DNA of 64,000 bases, taken from the NCBI RefSeq assembly GCF_024746795.1, contig NZ_CP080524.1, forward strand, positions 1,054,001 through 1,118,000, read 5' to 3'. Under the pieces are notes generated by a model. It made no database searches and was not told where the DNA came from. It was given only the letters and a program-made list of their open reading frames with translations. Made by a program: the position numbers and the translations under genes. Shown one piece after another: positions 44,137 through 53,147 of this stretch. The DNA comes from Mesorhizobium sp. AR10 (lineage in GTDB: Bacteria > Pseudomonadota > Alphaproteobacteria > Rhizobiales > Rhizobiaceae). Position 1 is the first letter of the stretch, and the number at the start of each line of letters is the position of its first letter.

Positions 44137-45281
44137 CGGACCGCCCCTGCAACGAGCGAGCGTGGGACCAGCGCATAGAAATCGGCGGCATTGCGGACGA
44201 TCCCGGCGATCTCGCCGGCGGCATCGCCCGATCCGGCGAAGAGATCACCCCGCGCGGGCCCGGTGATGGCCGAGCCGGTGTCCTGCGCGATCATCAGCCG
44301 CCGGAACGGCTTGCTGTCGAAGGCGGTCAGCGAAGGCGCATCGATGTAGAACGGCGTGCCGAATGTGTGGAGCAGGCGGTCGACAGCAACCGAGCGGCCC
44401 GGCGTCAACGGCACCTTGGCGGCGGCAATCGGACCGAGTGCCGCATCCTCGACCGCCGCTTCGCGGAAGAAAATATAGGAGCGGTTCTGCCACAGGATCT
44501 CGTCGATGCGATCCGGATGCGCCTTGAACCAGGCGCGGATCGACTGCATCGTCACTTTCTCCAGCGGAATCTCGCCGATTTGGCTGAGAATCTTGCCCGG
44601 TCCGGTAAAGCGCTGGCCGGACTTGGCGGCATAGGTGATGCGGCGCAGCCGCCCGTCGGTCATGTTCAGCCGCGCCGCGCCCTGCACATGGATGAAGAAG
44701 GCATCGACCTTGTCGGCGAGCCAGGCGATTTCCAGGCCCTTGCCGGCCAAGCCCTCGCCGGGCAAGTCCTCGCCGGCAAGCGCGCCGCGCTCGATCTCGC
44801 CACGGTCTAAATATTCCACCGGCCCGTGCGGCGTGTCGCGGGCAAAAGCGAGATAGGGATCCATGCCTGAGGGACGGCTGGCGTCGTCGATGTCGATGAG
44901 ATCGGCCGGGCGCGACAGCAGCGGCACCGTGAAGCGGTCCGTGCGCACCGGCGAGGCCTCGACCTCCGGTTCGTAGAAGCCGGTGACGAGGCCACCGTCT
45001 TCGGCTTCTATGCGGGCAGGAGAGAAATAGCGTTCGAAGAAGCTGCGGGCTTCATTCCGAGCCGAAAACGAGGGTCGATTCGGCAGCGAAACGGCGCGCG
45101 CTTGCGCATAGGCCTCGGCAAAGGCGGTGAAGTCGACGCCGAGCGCGCCCGAACGATAGGGCCTGGCCAGGACATGGAAGGCCGAGCGCCGGAAGGCGGC
45201 AAAAGCCGCCAGATGATCGTCATCACCCCAGCCGGGGAGATCATCGAAGGATTTTTCGACAAAGAGAGGAGATAGCGACAC
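44133..45281 (-). CDS. mltA: membrane-bound lytic murein transglycosylase A
   Basis: 382 residues from GTG 45281, placed just after the Tim44-like gene's stop. The MltA domain (about 80-270, VTGFYEPEVEASPVRTDRF and FFIHVQGAARLNMTDGRLRRITYAAKSGQ) is followed by a 3D domain (KPFRRLMIAQDTGSAITGPARGDLF), carrying the catalytic Asp. It makes 1,6-anhydro cuts in peptidoglycan. No clear signal peptide is encoded from this start, which is odd for the family. Three 15-nt near-repeats (44737-44780) encode a Gly/Leu-rich loop. Confidence 0.92.
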   Translation of the reverse strand: MSLSPLFVEKSFDDLPGWGDDDHLAAFAAFRRSAFHVLARPYRSGALGVDFTAFAEAYAQARAVSLPNRPSFSARNEARSFFERYFSPARIEAEDGGLVTGFYEPEVEASPVRTDRFTVPLLSRPADLIDIDDASRPSGMDPYLAFARDTPHGPVEYLDRGEIERGALAGEDLPGEGLAGKGLEIAWLADKVDAFFIHVQGAARLNMTDGRLRRITYAAKSGQRFTGPGKILSQIGEIPLEKVTMQSIRAWFKAHPDRIDEILWQNRSYIFFREAAVEDAALGPIAAAKVPLTPGRSVAVDRLLHTFGTPFYIDAPSLTAFDSKPFRRLMIAQDTGSAITGPARGDLFAGSGDAAGEIAGIVRNAADFYALVPRSLVAGAVR

Positions 45282-45306
45282 CGGAGCCTCGCCGCTGACC
45301 CCGGGC

Positions 45307-46014
45307 TCAGTCTTCTTCCTCGGTGGCGACGAGCTTCCAGTTCGGATCGCGCGAGCGCGTGTCGCGGGCGAAGGTCCAGACATCCTTGACCTCGGCGACG
45401 GTTTCAGGATCGCCGTCGATGACCGCACCTGCCTTGTCGCGGGTCGCCGAAATCAGTTCGCTGATGATGCGCAAGGTGAGATGGGCCTCGCCCCCCTTCA
45501 TCTCGGCGGAGACGATGTCGGCCTTGTCGATGCCGACGAAGGAGGACTGGATCTTTTCCGATTTCGCCTCGCGGTCGCCAATTGCGGCGACGAAGCCGTC
45601 ATAGACCTCGCGCGACAACAGGTTCTTGAGGGTTTTGCGGTCGCCGTCGGCATAGGCCATGACGATCATCTCATAGGCCATCTTGGCGCCGTCGACGAAG
45701 GTCTTCGGATCGAATGTCGGATCGTTGTCCTTGATCGTCCGCAGGCCTTTGTTGAGGTCCGTGTCAGGCTTGGCGAAGGCGTCGATCTCTGCATAGGTGT
45801 CGCCAACCGGCTCTCCCGGCGCCCGCTTGCGCGGCAGCGAAACCACATTCTCGGGTTTCTGGGCGGCATCCTTGTCGCCCGTGCGGCTCGCCGTATAGGG
45901 ATCGAAGGGCGGGCGTTCGCTTCCCGTGCGGCGACCGAGCACATTGCGCAGCTGGAAAAAGATCACCACCGCCGCGATCAGAAAGAAAATCGTGCCGAAG
46001 TCGAAAAATCCCAT
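45307..46014 (-). CDS. Tim44/TimA family membrane-anchored adaptor-like protein
   Basis: 235 residues from ATG 46014. It has one N-terminal membrane span (MGFFDFGTIFFLIAAVVIFFQLRNVLG), a charged linker and a C-terminal Tim44-like domain (about 95-235) with VDGAKMAYEMIVMAYADGD and WTFARDTRSRDPNWKLVAT. In mitochondria Tim44 links translocase to Hsp70; the bacterial role is unproven. It is divergent from fxsA and secB, a conserved alphaproteobacterial arrangement that hints at protein export or folding. Confidence 0.9.
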   Translation of the reverse strand: MGFFDFGTIFFLIAAVVIFFQLRNVLGRRTGSERPPFDPYTASRTGDKDAAQKPENVVSLPRKRAPGEPVGDTYAEIDAFAKPDTDLNKGLRTIKDNDPTFDPKTFVDGAKMAYEMIVMAYADGDRKTLKNLLSREVYDGFVAAIGDREAKSEKIQSSFVGIDKADIVSAEMKGGEAHLTLRIISELISATRDKAGAVIDGDPETVAEVKDVWTFARDTRSRDPNWKLVATEEED

Positions 46015-46192
46015 ATCTTCCGCCAATCGATCCCTACCCTGGCCGGACCGCCGGCCAATCAACAGGCCGCGGTCGCATAGCGTTCAACATTCAAAGCATA
46101 TAGAACGCATGGCGCAATCATTCAAATCAAAGGCAGCCATACCTATCTAACAGCCTCAGTGCCAGCGGCGATTGCTCGCCGGCCGGCAAAAC

Positions 46193-46714
46193 ATGGAAAC
46201 GATCGGTCAAGACTTGCGCATTTCGCTGCTCCCTCTGCTTGTTCTCGCACTCCCGCTGCTGGAAATTGCCGGTTTCGTCATTGTCGGCAGCCAGATCGGG
46301 GCATTGGCGACCGTCGGCCTGGTGCTGGCTTCCAGCATCGCCGGTGGCTTGCTGCTCAGGCATCAAGGCTTCGGCGTCATGACACGCGTCCGCGCCGAGA
46401 TGGACGCCGGGCGCGATCCAAGCCACCAGCTCGCACATGGCGCGATGATCGTGCTGGCGGCAATCCTGCTCATCATTCCGGGTTTCATCACCGACATACT
46501 GGCCATTCTGTTGTTGTTGCCGCCGGTTCGGAACCTTGCCTGGCGGATGCTGAAAAGCCGCATCGTGCTGGCGACCGATTTCGGCACTGGCGGTTTTAGG
46601 GCCCGGCAGCGCGGCAAGACCATCGATCTCGAAGACGGCGACTATTCGCGCGCCGACGACTATGGCCGCGGACCGGATCACAATTCGCCCTGGCGCCGCC
46701 TCAAGGACGAGTAG
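46193..46714 (+). CDS. fxsA: FxsA family membrane protein
   Basis: 173 residues from ATG 46193. About three to four hydrophobic spans, with the FxsA core LVLALPLLEIAGFVIVGSQIG, TVGLVLASSIAGGLLLRHQGF and LLIIPGFITDILAILLLLPPVR, followed by a hydrophilic C-terminal tail. In E. coli overexpression of FxsA lets F plasmid cells escape phage T7 exclusion; the normal function is unknown. It is 99 bp upstream of secB in the same direction. Confidence 0.9.
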   Translation: METIGQDLRISLLPLLVLALPLLEIAGFVIVGSQIGALATVGLVLASSIAGGLLLRHQGFGVMTRVRAEMDAGRDPSHQLAHGAMIVLAAILLIIPGFITDILAILLLLPPVRNLAWRMLKSRIVLATDFGTGGFRARQRGKTIDLEDGDYSRADDYGRGPDHNSPWRRLKDE

Positions 46715-46813
46715 CTGAAGGCGGCAAACCTTGTCTTGTCATGCCGACCATGGTAGCGAACGCCCGATTTCAATTCGGGCCGCATCGTCGCCCAGGCAAA
46801 AGGACAACGGCTC

Positions 46814-47314
46814 ATGGCCAGCAAAGATGACGCGCCGGTCGGCGCCGCCAATGGCAACGGCAACACGGAGCAGCCGTCGCTCAACGTGCTTGCCCAATAT
46901 GTGAAGGACCTGTCCTTCGAAAGCCCCGGCGCACCGAATTCGCTGCGCGGCCGCGACAAGGCTCCGGGCATCGCCATCAACGTCAATGTCAACGCCAACC
47001 CGCTTTCGGACAAGCAGTTCGACGTCAACCTGACGCTGAACGCCAAGGCTTCCTTCGATCAGGAAGTGCTGTTCAATGTCGAGCTGGTCTATGGCGGCGT
47101 GTTCGCCATCAGCGGCTTCCCGCAGGAGCACATGCTGCCGATCCTGTTCATCGAATGCCCGCGGCTGCTGTTCCCGTTCGCCAGGCAGATCATTGCCGAA
47201 GCGACGCGCAATGGCGGCTTCCCGCCGCTGATGCTCGACCCGATCGATTTCGCGCAGATGTTCCAGCAGAAGCTGGCCGAGGACCAGGCGGCGGCGAAGG
47301 TCAAGGTGAGCTGA
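46814..47314 (+). CDS. secB: protein-export chaperone SecB
   Basis: 166 residues, slightly longer than E. coli SecB. The cytosolic tetrameric chaperone keeps preproteins unfolded and hands them to Sec[20 protein letters not shown] at the N-terminus, the [10 protein letters not shown] beta strand and the [27 protein letters not shown] segment are diagnostic. A strong terminator follows 23 bp after the stop. The ~20-residue Gly/Asn-rich leader is typical of rhizobial SecB. Confidence 0.96.
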   Translation: MASKDDAPVGAANGNGNTEQPSLNVLAQYVKDLSFESPGAPNSLRGRDKAPGIAINVNVNANPLSDKQFDVNLTLNAKASFDQEVLFNVELVYGGVFAISGFPQEHMLPILFIECPRLLFPFARQIIAEATRNGGFPPLMLDPIDFAQMFQQKLAEDQAAAKVKVS

Positions 47315-47336
47315 GGTAACTCTGCACAGTGATTTG

Positions 47337-47366
47337 AAAAAGCCCGGCCTTTGTGCCGGGTTTTTT
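47337..47366. terminator. terminator between secB and dnaQ
   Basis: CCCGGC (47343-47348) and GCCGGG (47355-47360) pair with a CTTTGT loop, flanked by an A-run and TTTTTT. Being symmetric it can serve both convergent genes. A lone class A repeat arm begins 5 bp later. Confidence 0.88.
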
Positions 47367-47370
47367 GTTT

Positions 47371-47400
47371 GGAGATGCCCGGCAGGGCAGAGGGGGGGCA
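47371..47400. repeat. solitary class A repeat arm
   Basis: GGAGATGCCCGGCAGGGCAG followed by AGGGGGGGCA matches the right arm of the class A elements at 10418-10563 and 34137-34298. No left arm is found within 200 bp, so it is a solo or decayed copy wedged between the secB terminator and the dnaQ stop. Confidence 0.75.
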
Positions 47401-47410
47401 CGAAGGATCG

Positions 47411-48136
47411 CTACCGATCCAGTGTTCCGGTTAGGCCCGCCGCCACCCGCAGCCAGAGCGCTTTTTCACCCAGCGTGCCGACCATGCCGGCATGCGCGGC
47501 ACGCTCGGCGTCGGTCAGACGCGGCGCCAGGGGGACTGGTCGCACGCCGATGGTAATGTCGATATAGTCGACATCCGTCCTTCCAGCAGAAGGCGAAGCG
47601 ACACTGTCGAGGATGAGCGCTGCCTGCTTGCCGCCGATGAGCTCGATATAGACCTCGGCCAGCAATTCCGAATCGAGCAAGGCGCCGTGCTTGGTGCGAT
47701 GGCCGTTGTCGATGCCGTAGCGCCGGCACAGAGCGTCCAGCGAATTGGGCCCCATCGGATGCTTGCGGCGCGCCAGAGCCAGCGTGTCGACGACAAGCCC
47801 ATTGTCGATGAGCGGGTGACCCAGCCGGCCGAATTCGACATTGAGGAAGCCGATGTCGAAAGTGGCGTTGTGGGCGACCAGCTTGGCGCCATCGATAAAG
47901 GCTAGCCACTCCTCGGCAATCTCGGCAAATGTCGGCTTGTCCTTCAGGTCAGCCGCACTGATGCCGTGCACCGCCTGCGCTTCGGCGTGAACCGCGCGTC
48001 CCTGCGGATTGATGAATTTGTGGAAGGTGCGGCCGGTCGGAAAGCGGTTGACCAACTCGACGCCGCCAAGCTCGATGACGCGGTCTTCGCGGGAATCGAG
48101 GCCGGTGGTTTCCGTGTCGAAGATGATTTCGCGCAT
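47411..48136 (-). CDS. dnaQ: DNA polymerase III epsilon subunit
   Basis: 241 residues. It is the 3'-5' proofreading exonuclease of the replicative polymerase. DEDDh motifs are in order: ExoI DTETTGLD (Asp7, Glu9), ExoII HNATFDIGFLN, and ExoIII with the catalytic His in RTKHGALLDSELLAEVY. The C-terminal tail should bind the alpha subunit. It begins the leftward-transcribed origin-proximal block dnaQ-coaE-aroE-maf-ppsR. Confidence 0.96.
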   Translation of the reverse strand: MREIIFDTETTGLDSREDRVIELGGVELVNRFPTGRTFHKFINPQGRAVHAEAQAVHGISAADLKDKPTFAEIAEEWLAFIDGAKLVAHNATFDIGFLNVEFGRLGHPLIDNGLVVDTLALARRKHPMGPNSLDALCRRYGIDNGHRTKHGALLDSELLAEVYIELIGGKQAALILDSVASPSAGRTDVDYIDITIGVRPVPLAPRLTDAERAAHAGMVGTLGEKALWLRVAAGLTGTLDR

Positions 48137-48222
48137 CGAATCAGTCTGCTGGAGGCAAGGTCCCGCACAAGATGGCGACGCGGGGCCGAGACAGCAAGCG
48201 TCAGCGGACAGGCTTGCCGCGC

Positions 48223-48807
48223 TTATCCCCCGACCAGCTCGCTGACGATGGCCTTGACCGCCGCGCGCGCGGCATCAACGCCTTGTCCGGTGTCGATGAC
48301 GAAATCGGCACGTTTGCGCTTTTCGGCATCGGGAACCTGTTTTGCCAGGATCGACGCCAGCTTCTCCTCGCTCATCCCCGGCCGCGCCAGCACGCGGGCG
48401 CGCTGGATTTCCTTTGGCGCGGTGACGACGACGACCTTGTCGACGCGACCCCGGCCGCCCGTTTCGAACAGCAGCGGGATGTCGAGGACGACGAGCGGCG
48501 CGCCGGCGGTACGGTTTTTCGCCAGGAAGGCGTCGGCATCGGCGCGGACCAGCGGGTGGACGATCGCCTCCAGTTTTTTCAGCGCGGCAACATCGCCAAG
48601 CACGCGCCCGGCCAGCTCTGTGCGATCGACCGAACCGGAAACGGTTGTTCCGGGAAAAGCCGCTTCGACAAGGGGAACGGCATTGCCGGCGTAGAGGCGA
48701 TGCACGGTCTCGTCGGAATCATGGACCGGAACGCCAGCCTCGGTAAACATCTTTGCCGTGGTCGACTTGCCCATGCCGATCGATCCTGTGAGGCCGAGCA
48801 CGATCAT
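48223..48807 (-). CDS. coaE: dephospho-CoA kinase
   Basis: 194 residues. It performs the last step of CoA synthesis, phosphorylating the ribose 3'-OH of dephospho-CoA. P-loop [12 protein letters not shown] is at residues 5-16, with [13 protein letters not shown] and [12 protein letters not shown] (substrate and lid region) following. Length is normal. Its start overlaps the aroE stop by 4 bp (ATGA), linking it to the aroE-maf run. Confidence 0.96.
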   Translation of the reverse strand: MIVLGLTGSIGMGKSTTAKMFTEAGVPVHDSDETVHRLYAGNAVPLVEAAFPGTTVSGSVDRTELAGRVLGDVAALKKLEAIVHPLVRADADAFLAKNRTAGAPLVVLDIPLLFETGGRGRVDKVVVVTAPKEIQRARVLARPGMSEEKLASILAKQVPDAEKRKRADFVIDTGQGVDAARAAVKAIVSELVGG

Positions 48808-49646
48808 TGTTTGGCGCCGATATCGGCGACGATGAGTGCGCGCAGATCAGCGGTGACCTCCGGCCGTTTGCCGAACCAGCGCTCGAAGCCCGGTACCGCC
48901 TGATGCAGCAGCATGCCAAGCCCGTCGACTGTCTTCAGGTTTCTCGCGCGCGCTGCAGCAAGCAGCGGCGTCTCCAGCGGCACGTAAACAATGTCGGTGA
49001 CGATGGCCCGGTCCGGCAATCTGACCGGATCGGCCGACAGGCCTTCATTGCCGTGCATGCCGAGCGCCGTGGTGTTGACCAGCAGGCCGGCTCCGGCAAG
49101 CAGTTCGTTGGTCGCGTCGAAGCCATGGGCGGAAACGCCGGCGCCGAAACGATGCTGCAATTCCTGCGCTCGGGCGAGCGTGCGGTTGACGATGCGGATG
49201 TCGCTGACGCCACGTTCAATCAACGCATGGATGACGGCGCGGGACGCGCCGCCGGCGCCAAGCACCACCGCCGGACCATTTCTTGCCCAGTCCGGCGCAT
49301 GGTCGTCGAGATTGGCGGCAAAGCCATGCGCGTCGGTATTGCCACCCCACAATTCGCCATCCTCGAACCAAAGCGTGTTGACAGCGCCGATCTGTTCGGC
49401 GGCCTCATCGCGGCGATCGACCAGGGCGAAGGCGGCCTCCTTGTGCGGAATGGTGGCGTTGCCACCCTGGAAGCCATTCTCCCGCAGCGTTTTCAGGAAC
49501 GTGGCAAAGTCGTCCGGCGCGACGTCGATCGGCTGGTAGCTGCCTTCGATGCGGTATTTGGCCAACCAATGGCCGTGGATCTTCGGCGACCGCGAATGCG
49601 CGATCGGGTGGCCGGTGACGAAAGCTTTTTTCTCGACCTCAGCCAT
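48804..49646 (-). CDS. aroE: shikimate dehydrogenase (NADP)
   Basis: 280 residues from ATG 49646; the frame is open upstream but that part overlaps maf and is not conserved. It reduces 3-dehydroshikimate in aromatic amino-acid synthesis. Substrate motifs [12 protein letters not shown] and NATIPHKE (catalytic Lys), the NTDAHGF segment and the NADP loop [11 protein letters not shown] are intact. Its first 8 bp overlap the end of maf. Confidence 0.96.
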   Translation of the reverse strand: MAEVEKKAFVTGHPIAHSRSPKIHGHWLAKYRIEGSYQPIDVAPDDFATFLKTLRENGFQGGNATIPHKEAAFALVDRRDEAAEQIGAVNTLWFEDGELWGGNTDAHGFAANLDDHAPDWARNGPAVVLGAGGASRAVIHALIERGVSDIRIVNRTLARAQELQHRFGAGVSAHGFDATNELLAGAGLLVNTTALGMHGNEGLSADPVRLPDRAIVTDIVYVPLETPLLAAARARNLKTVDGLGMLLHQAVPGFERWFGKRPEVTADLRALIVADIGAKQ

Positions 49647-50232
49647 CGATGGCTCCGAGCGCGCGAAGTTCCGCCAGCACCGGCAGAAGCGGCAGGCCGA
49701 CAATGGTAAAGTAGTCGCCTTCGATCTTTTCGAAGAGCTGAATGCCTTCGCCTTCGATCTGGTAGGCACCGACGCTGGCCAATGCCTTCATGCCGACCCG
49801 CGCCAAATGGCGGCCGATAAAGGCCGGATCGAGCTTGCGCATGGTGAGACTTGCTATGCCGACATGCCGCCACAGAACCTCGCCGTCGCGCATCAGCACG
49901 CCAGCGCTGTTGAGCTGATGCGTCTTGCCCGACAGCGCCAGCAGATGGCGGCGCGCGCCTTCCATGTCCGCCGGCTTGTGGAACACCTCGTCACCGAGCG
50001 ACAGCGTCTGGTCGCAGCCGAGCACCAGGGCCCCAGGCTTGCGCTCGCTGACCTCGGTGGCCTTGGCTTCGGCAAGGATCGCGGCAACGTCTTCGGGCGA
50101 GACGCCTTCCAAAGGCGCTTCGAGCGCGCGTTCGTCGACGTCGGCGGGAACCGCCTCGATGTCGAGCCCGGCATTGAGGAGCATCGCCTTGCGGAACGGA
50201 CTGCCGGAAGCGAGGATGATTTTTTCGGTCAT
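49639..50232 (-). CDS. Maf family nucleotide pyrophosphatase
   Basis: 197 residues. Maf proteins hydrolyse (modified) dTTP/UTP/m7GTP-type nucleotides. [17 protein letters not shown] is the N-terminal signature, with [17 protein letters not shown] and [13 protein letters not shown] supplying the metal and base-contact residues. Which Maf subfamily substrate applies is not clear. It overlaps the start of aroE and is 122 bp from ppsR. Confidence 0.94.
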   Translation of the reverse strand: MTEKIILASGSPFRKAMLLNAGLDIEAVPADVDERALEAPLEGVSPEDVAAILAEAKATEVSERKPGALVLGCDQTLSLGDEVFHKPADMEGARRHLLALSGKTHQLNSAGVLMRDGEVLWRHVGIASLTMRKLDPAFIGRHLARVGMKALASVGAYQIEGEGIQLFEKIEGDYFTIVGLPLLPVLAELRALGAIDG

Positions 50233-50354
50233 GGGTTCGCCCGGTTAATCGTCGTTGACCGCCGCGATGCAGAAGGTTTCCAAAGGTTGGCGGGGCGCGA
50301 AGGATCGCGACGTTTCGGACACTACCTCAACCCTGCGTATGCGGAAGCGCCTCA

Positions 50355-51185
50355 CTACCTGTTCTTCCCCCGCAGGGCAACGATCGCCGCCGCGGTCTCC
50401 TCGATCGAGCGGCGGCTGACATCGATCATCGGCCAGCCATGCCTTGTGCAGATCTGGCGGGCATAGGCGAGTTCCTCAGTGATCGCGGCGCGGTCGACAT
50501 AGTCGCCAGCTTCGTAGTCGCTGCTGTTGCCGAGAACGCGATTTTGCCGGACATGCGAGATGCGCTCGGCGGTGGCGATCAGCCCGACGATCAGCGGCGT
50601 CTTGGCGTTGACCAGGCTTTCCGGCACCGGCACGCCAAGCACGATCGGAATGTTGGCGGTCTTGATGCCGCGATTGGCGAGATAGATGGACGTCGGCGTC
50701 TTCGAGGTGCGGGAAATGCCGATGAGCACGATGTCGGCGTCATCCATATTGGCCGGCAACTGGCCGTCATCATGGTCCATGGTGAAGTTGAGCGCGTCGA
50801 TGCGGCGAAAATATTCGGCGTCCAGCACATGCTGGGCGCCGACGCGGCGGCCCGCCGGCGTGCCGAGATAGGACTGGAACACCGTCAGCACCGGTTCCAG
50901 CACCGAGACACAGGGCAGCCCCATCGTCGCGCAGCGTTCGTCAATGCCGCGCGCCAGCTTCTGGTCGACGACGGTGTAGAGGATGATGCCAGGCTCCTCC
51001 TCGATGTCCTCGAACACTTTCGCCACCTGCTTTTCGGTGCGGATGAGCGGATAGATATGCTCGATGGCGCGCGCGTCCTTGTACTGCGCGGAAGCCGCGC
51101 GGCCGGCGGCCAGCAGCGTTTCGCCGGTAGCATCGGAGATCAGATGGAGGTGAAAGAAACTCTGGGGTTTGTTCACAGGGTCCAT
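50355..51185 (-). CDS. PEP synthase/pyruvate phosphate dikinase regulatory protein (DUF299 kinase-phosphorylase)
   Basis: 276 residues. This bifunctional ADP-dependent kinase/Pi-dependent phosphorylase switches pyruvate-phosphate dikinase or PEP synthase by Thr phosphorylation. The P-loop-like GISRTSKT is at residues 156-163, preceded by DADIVLIG, and the N-terminal [19 protein letters not shown] is typical. It forms the left border of oriC: DUF299 genes flank hemE and the origin in several alphaproteobacteria, including Caulobacter (RP001 gene). Confidence 0.94.
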   Translation of the reverse strand: MDPVNKPQSFFHLHLISDATGETLLAAGRAASAQYKDARAIEHIYPLIRTEKQVAKVFEDIEEEPGIILYTVVDQKLARGIDERCATMGLPCVSVLEPVLTVFQSYLGTPAGRRVGAQHVLDAEYFRRIDALNFTMDHDDGQLPANMDDADIVLIGISRTSKTPTSIYLANRGIKTANIPIVLGVPVPESLVNAKTPLIVGLIATAERISHVRQNRVLGNSSDYEAGDYVDRAAITEELAYARQICTRHGWPMIDVSRRSIEETAAAIVALRGKNR

Positions 51186-51576
51186 TCCAGGCTGTGGGCG
51201 AATGTGGATAAACCGGGCCGAAAAATCGGCCGGCTGGAATGGACTGTATCAGATGGCAGTTTGTCCACAATTCGATGCGCTGTCGGCTTCGCCGGGCGGC
51301 TGGGGACAAGTTTGGGGACGGATTCTATAGTCCGCATCTCATCCACAGCGGCAATTTCTTGGTGCTGGCGACAAGCCATTGACTCCAGTGCGAAATTCCA
51401 GACGTTCCACAAAGTCCAGCAATCCTTTTGGAGAAGCGCGCGACAATATGCTGGCTGGCCTTTCCGGGAGCAAAGCGGGAGAGGTGACAACCACCGATAC
51501 CAACAGACTCTTAGAATCAGAAGATTCTAGAAATAGACTCTTTAATTATAGAGAAGGCTGAGGAAGCGAGCGCTCA
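51186..51576. other. chromosomal replication origin (oriC), ppsR-hemE gap
   Basis: 391 bp between divergent genes. It holds a perfect DnaA box TTATCCACA on the minus strand (51203-51211), and near-perfect boxes TTGTCCACA (51261-51269) and TCATCCACA (51339-51347), plus weaker TGGGGACAA-like sequences. An AT-rich stretch (51500-51555) would suit duplex unwinding. Six GANTC methylation sites lie within, four in 35 bp. Caulobacter and Sinorhizobium origins lie beside hemE in the same setting. Gene orientation switches here from leftward to rightward. The hemE promoter must also be here. Confidence 0.82.
51506..51540. promoter_or_regulatory. cluster of four GANTC (CcrM) methylation sites in oriC
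   Basis: GACTC (51506-51510), GAATC (51514-51518), GATTC (51523-51527) and GACTC (51536-51540) fall in 35 bp of AT-rich DNA, the middle two forming an inverted repeat (AGAATC/GATTCT). Two further sites are at 51321 and 51381. GANTC is methylated by CcrM in alphaproteobacteria in a cell-cycle-dependent way. Confidence 0.7.
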
Positions 51577-52608
51577 ATGCCCGAAAACCGGATCATGCTG
51601 GACGTGTTGAAGGGCGAAGCGGTGTTTCCGCCGCCACTCTGGATGATGCGCCAGGCAGGCCGCTATCTGCCGGAATATCGCGTGACACGCAGACGCGCCG
51701 GATCGTTCCTCGATCTCTGCTACGATCCTGACCTTGCCGTGGAAGTGACGCTGCAGCCGATCGAGCGCTTCGGCTTCGACGCCTCGATCCTGTTTTCCGA
51801 TATCCTTGTCGTGCCGCATGCGCTTGGCCGCGATGTCCGCTTCGAGGAGGGACGCGGGCCGCTGTTGACGCCGATTGCGGCAAACGAAATCGCGGCTCTG
51901 GATGGCGAAACGTTTCACGTGAATCTCGAACCGGTCTACGAGACGGTTCGCCGATTGCGGGCAAAACTGCCTGATGAAACGACGCTGATCGGCTTCTGCG
52001 GCGCGCCGTGGACGGTGGCAACCTACATGATCGCCGGCCATGGCACGCCCGACCAGGCGCCGGCGCGGCTGTTTGCCTATCGCGAGCCGGCAGCCTTCCT
52101 GCAATTGCTGAAGGTGCTGGTTGATCATTCGGCTGCGTATTTGATCCGTCAGATCGAAGCGGGCGCCGATGTGGTGCAGATTTTCGATTCCTGGTCCGGT
52201 GTGCTCGACGACGCCTCTTTCGAATTGTTCTGCGTTCGGCCGGTGGCGGAGATCGTCAGGCAGGTTCGAGCCGTTCATCCCGATGTTCCAATCATCGGTT
52301 TTCCCAAGGGCGCCGGTGCCCGCTACCAGACCTATCGCGAGAAGACCGGTGTAACGGCCCTGGGGATCGATTGGACGGTACCCCTGGACGTTGCGAGGGC
52401 GTTGCAGCACTCGGGTGCGGTTCAAGGCAATCTCGACCCCTTGCGGCTGGTGGCAGGCGGCAAAGCGCTTGCCGATGGCGTCGAAGCGATCCTGAAGGGC
52501 TTGGGAGATGGGCCACTGATCTTCAATCTCGGCCACGGCATCACGCCGGAGACGCCGATCGCGCATGTCGAGGCGATGGTGAAACTGGTACGGAGCGCGA
52601 CACGCTGA
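51577..52608 (+). CDS. hemE: uroporphyrinogen decarboxylase
   Basis: 343 residues. It decarboxylates uroporphyrinogen III to coproporphyrinogen III in heme synthesis. The signatures [13 protein letters not shown] (residues 23-35) and [15 protein letters not shown] are intact, as is the conserved [10 protein letters not shown]. It starts at the right border of oriC. A near-parS sequence lies within it at 51912-51925. Its stop overlaps hemJ (TGATG). Confidence 0.97.
   Translation: MPENRIMLDVLKGEAVFPPPLWMMRQAGRYLPEYRVTRRRAGSFLDLCYDPDLAVEVTLQPIERFGFDASILFSDILVVPHALGRDVRFEEGRGPLLTPIAANEIAALDGETFHVNLEPVYETVRRLRAKLPDETTLIGFCGAPWTVATYMIAGHGTPDQAPARLFAYREPAAFLQLLKVLVDHSAAYLIRQIEAGADVVQIFDSWSGVLDDASFELFCVRPVAEIVRQVRAVHPDVPIIGFPKGAGARYQTYREKTGVTALGIDWTVPLDVARALQHSGAVQGNLDPLRLVAGGKALADGVEAILKGLGDGPLIFNLGHGITPETPIAHVEAMVKLVRSATR
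51912..51925. other. parS: degenerate parS-like sequence inside hemE
   Basis: GTTTCACGTGAATC differs from the palindrome GTTTCACGTGAAAC by one base. It is constrained by the coding sequence (ETFHVNLE) and may be chance, but lies only ~0.4 kb from oriC. Weak candidate. Confidence 0.3.
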
Positions 52609-53141
52609 TGGCCGAGAACAATACGAACAGTACTGCCCAGGCGCTGCTGCGCATGACAGTTGGCATTGCCGTGCTGGTTGTTCTGACGGCGCTGCTGTAT
52701 TTTCTCGCACCCGATGCGTTCTATCCGTGGGCAAAGGCGATCCACGTCCTTGCCGTCATCTCCTGGATGGCGGGCATGCTCTATCTGCCGCGGCTGCTGG
52801 TCTATCATGCCGATGCCGAGAAAGGCTCCGTGCAGTCGGAGACCTTCAAGGTGATGGAGCGGCGCCTGCTGCGCGGCATCATCAATCCGGCGATGATCGT
52901 CACCTGGGTGTTCGGTCTGTGGCTGGCCTGGAAAGGTTTTGCGTTCCAGGGCGGCTGGCTGCACGCCAAGATCGCCTTGGTGCTTTTGCTGTCGGCCGTG
53001 CATGGCTATCTGGCTGGTGCTGTGCGCAAATTCGCCGAGGATCGCAACGAAAAGCCGGCGCGGCACTGGCGAATCGTCAACGAGATCCCCACATTGCTGA
53101 TGATCGCAATCGTGATCCTGGTTGTCGTCAAGCCGTTCTAG
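52608..53141 (+). CDS. hemJ: protoporphyrinogen IX oxidase HemJ
   Basis: 177 residues from ATG 52608, overlapping the hemE stop. Four to five membrane spans, with His in KAIHVLAVISWMAGMLYLPRLLVYHADAE and the conserved Arg/Lys region VMERRLLRGIINPAM...LWLAWKG, as in HemJ. HemJ oxidises protoporphyrinogen IX in many alphaproteobacteria lacking HemG/HemY. Co-location with hemE supports the heme role. It was formerly annotated as a CopD-like or UPF0093 protein. Confidence 0.93.
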   Translation: MAENNTNSTAQALLRMTVGIAVLVVLTALLYFLAPDAFYPWAKAIHVLAVISWMAGMLYLPRLLVYHADAEKGSVQSETFKVMERRLLRGIINPAMIVTWVFGLWLAWKGFAFQGGWLHAKIALVLLLSAVHGYLAGAVRKFAEDRNEKPARHWRIVNEIPTLLMIAIVILVVVKPF

Positions 53142-53147
53142 GGCTTC

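Noticed and set aside
51541..51556. CtrA site in oriC at TTTAATTATAG
   Set aside because: Only one TTAA half is present; no second TTAA at 7-bp spacing, so it does not meet the consensus.
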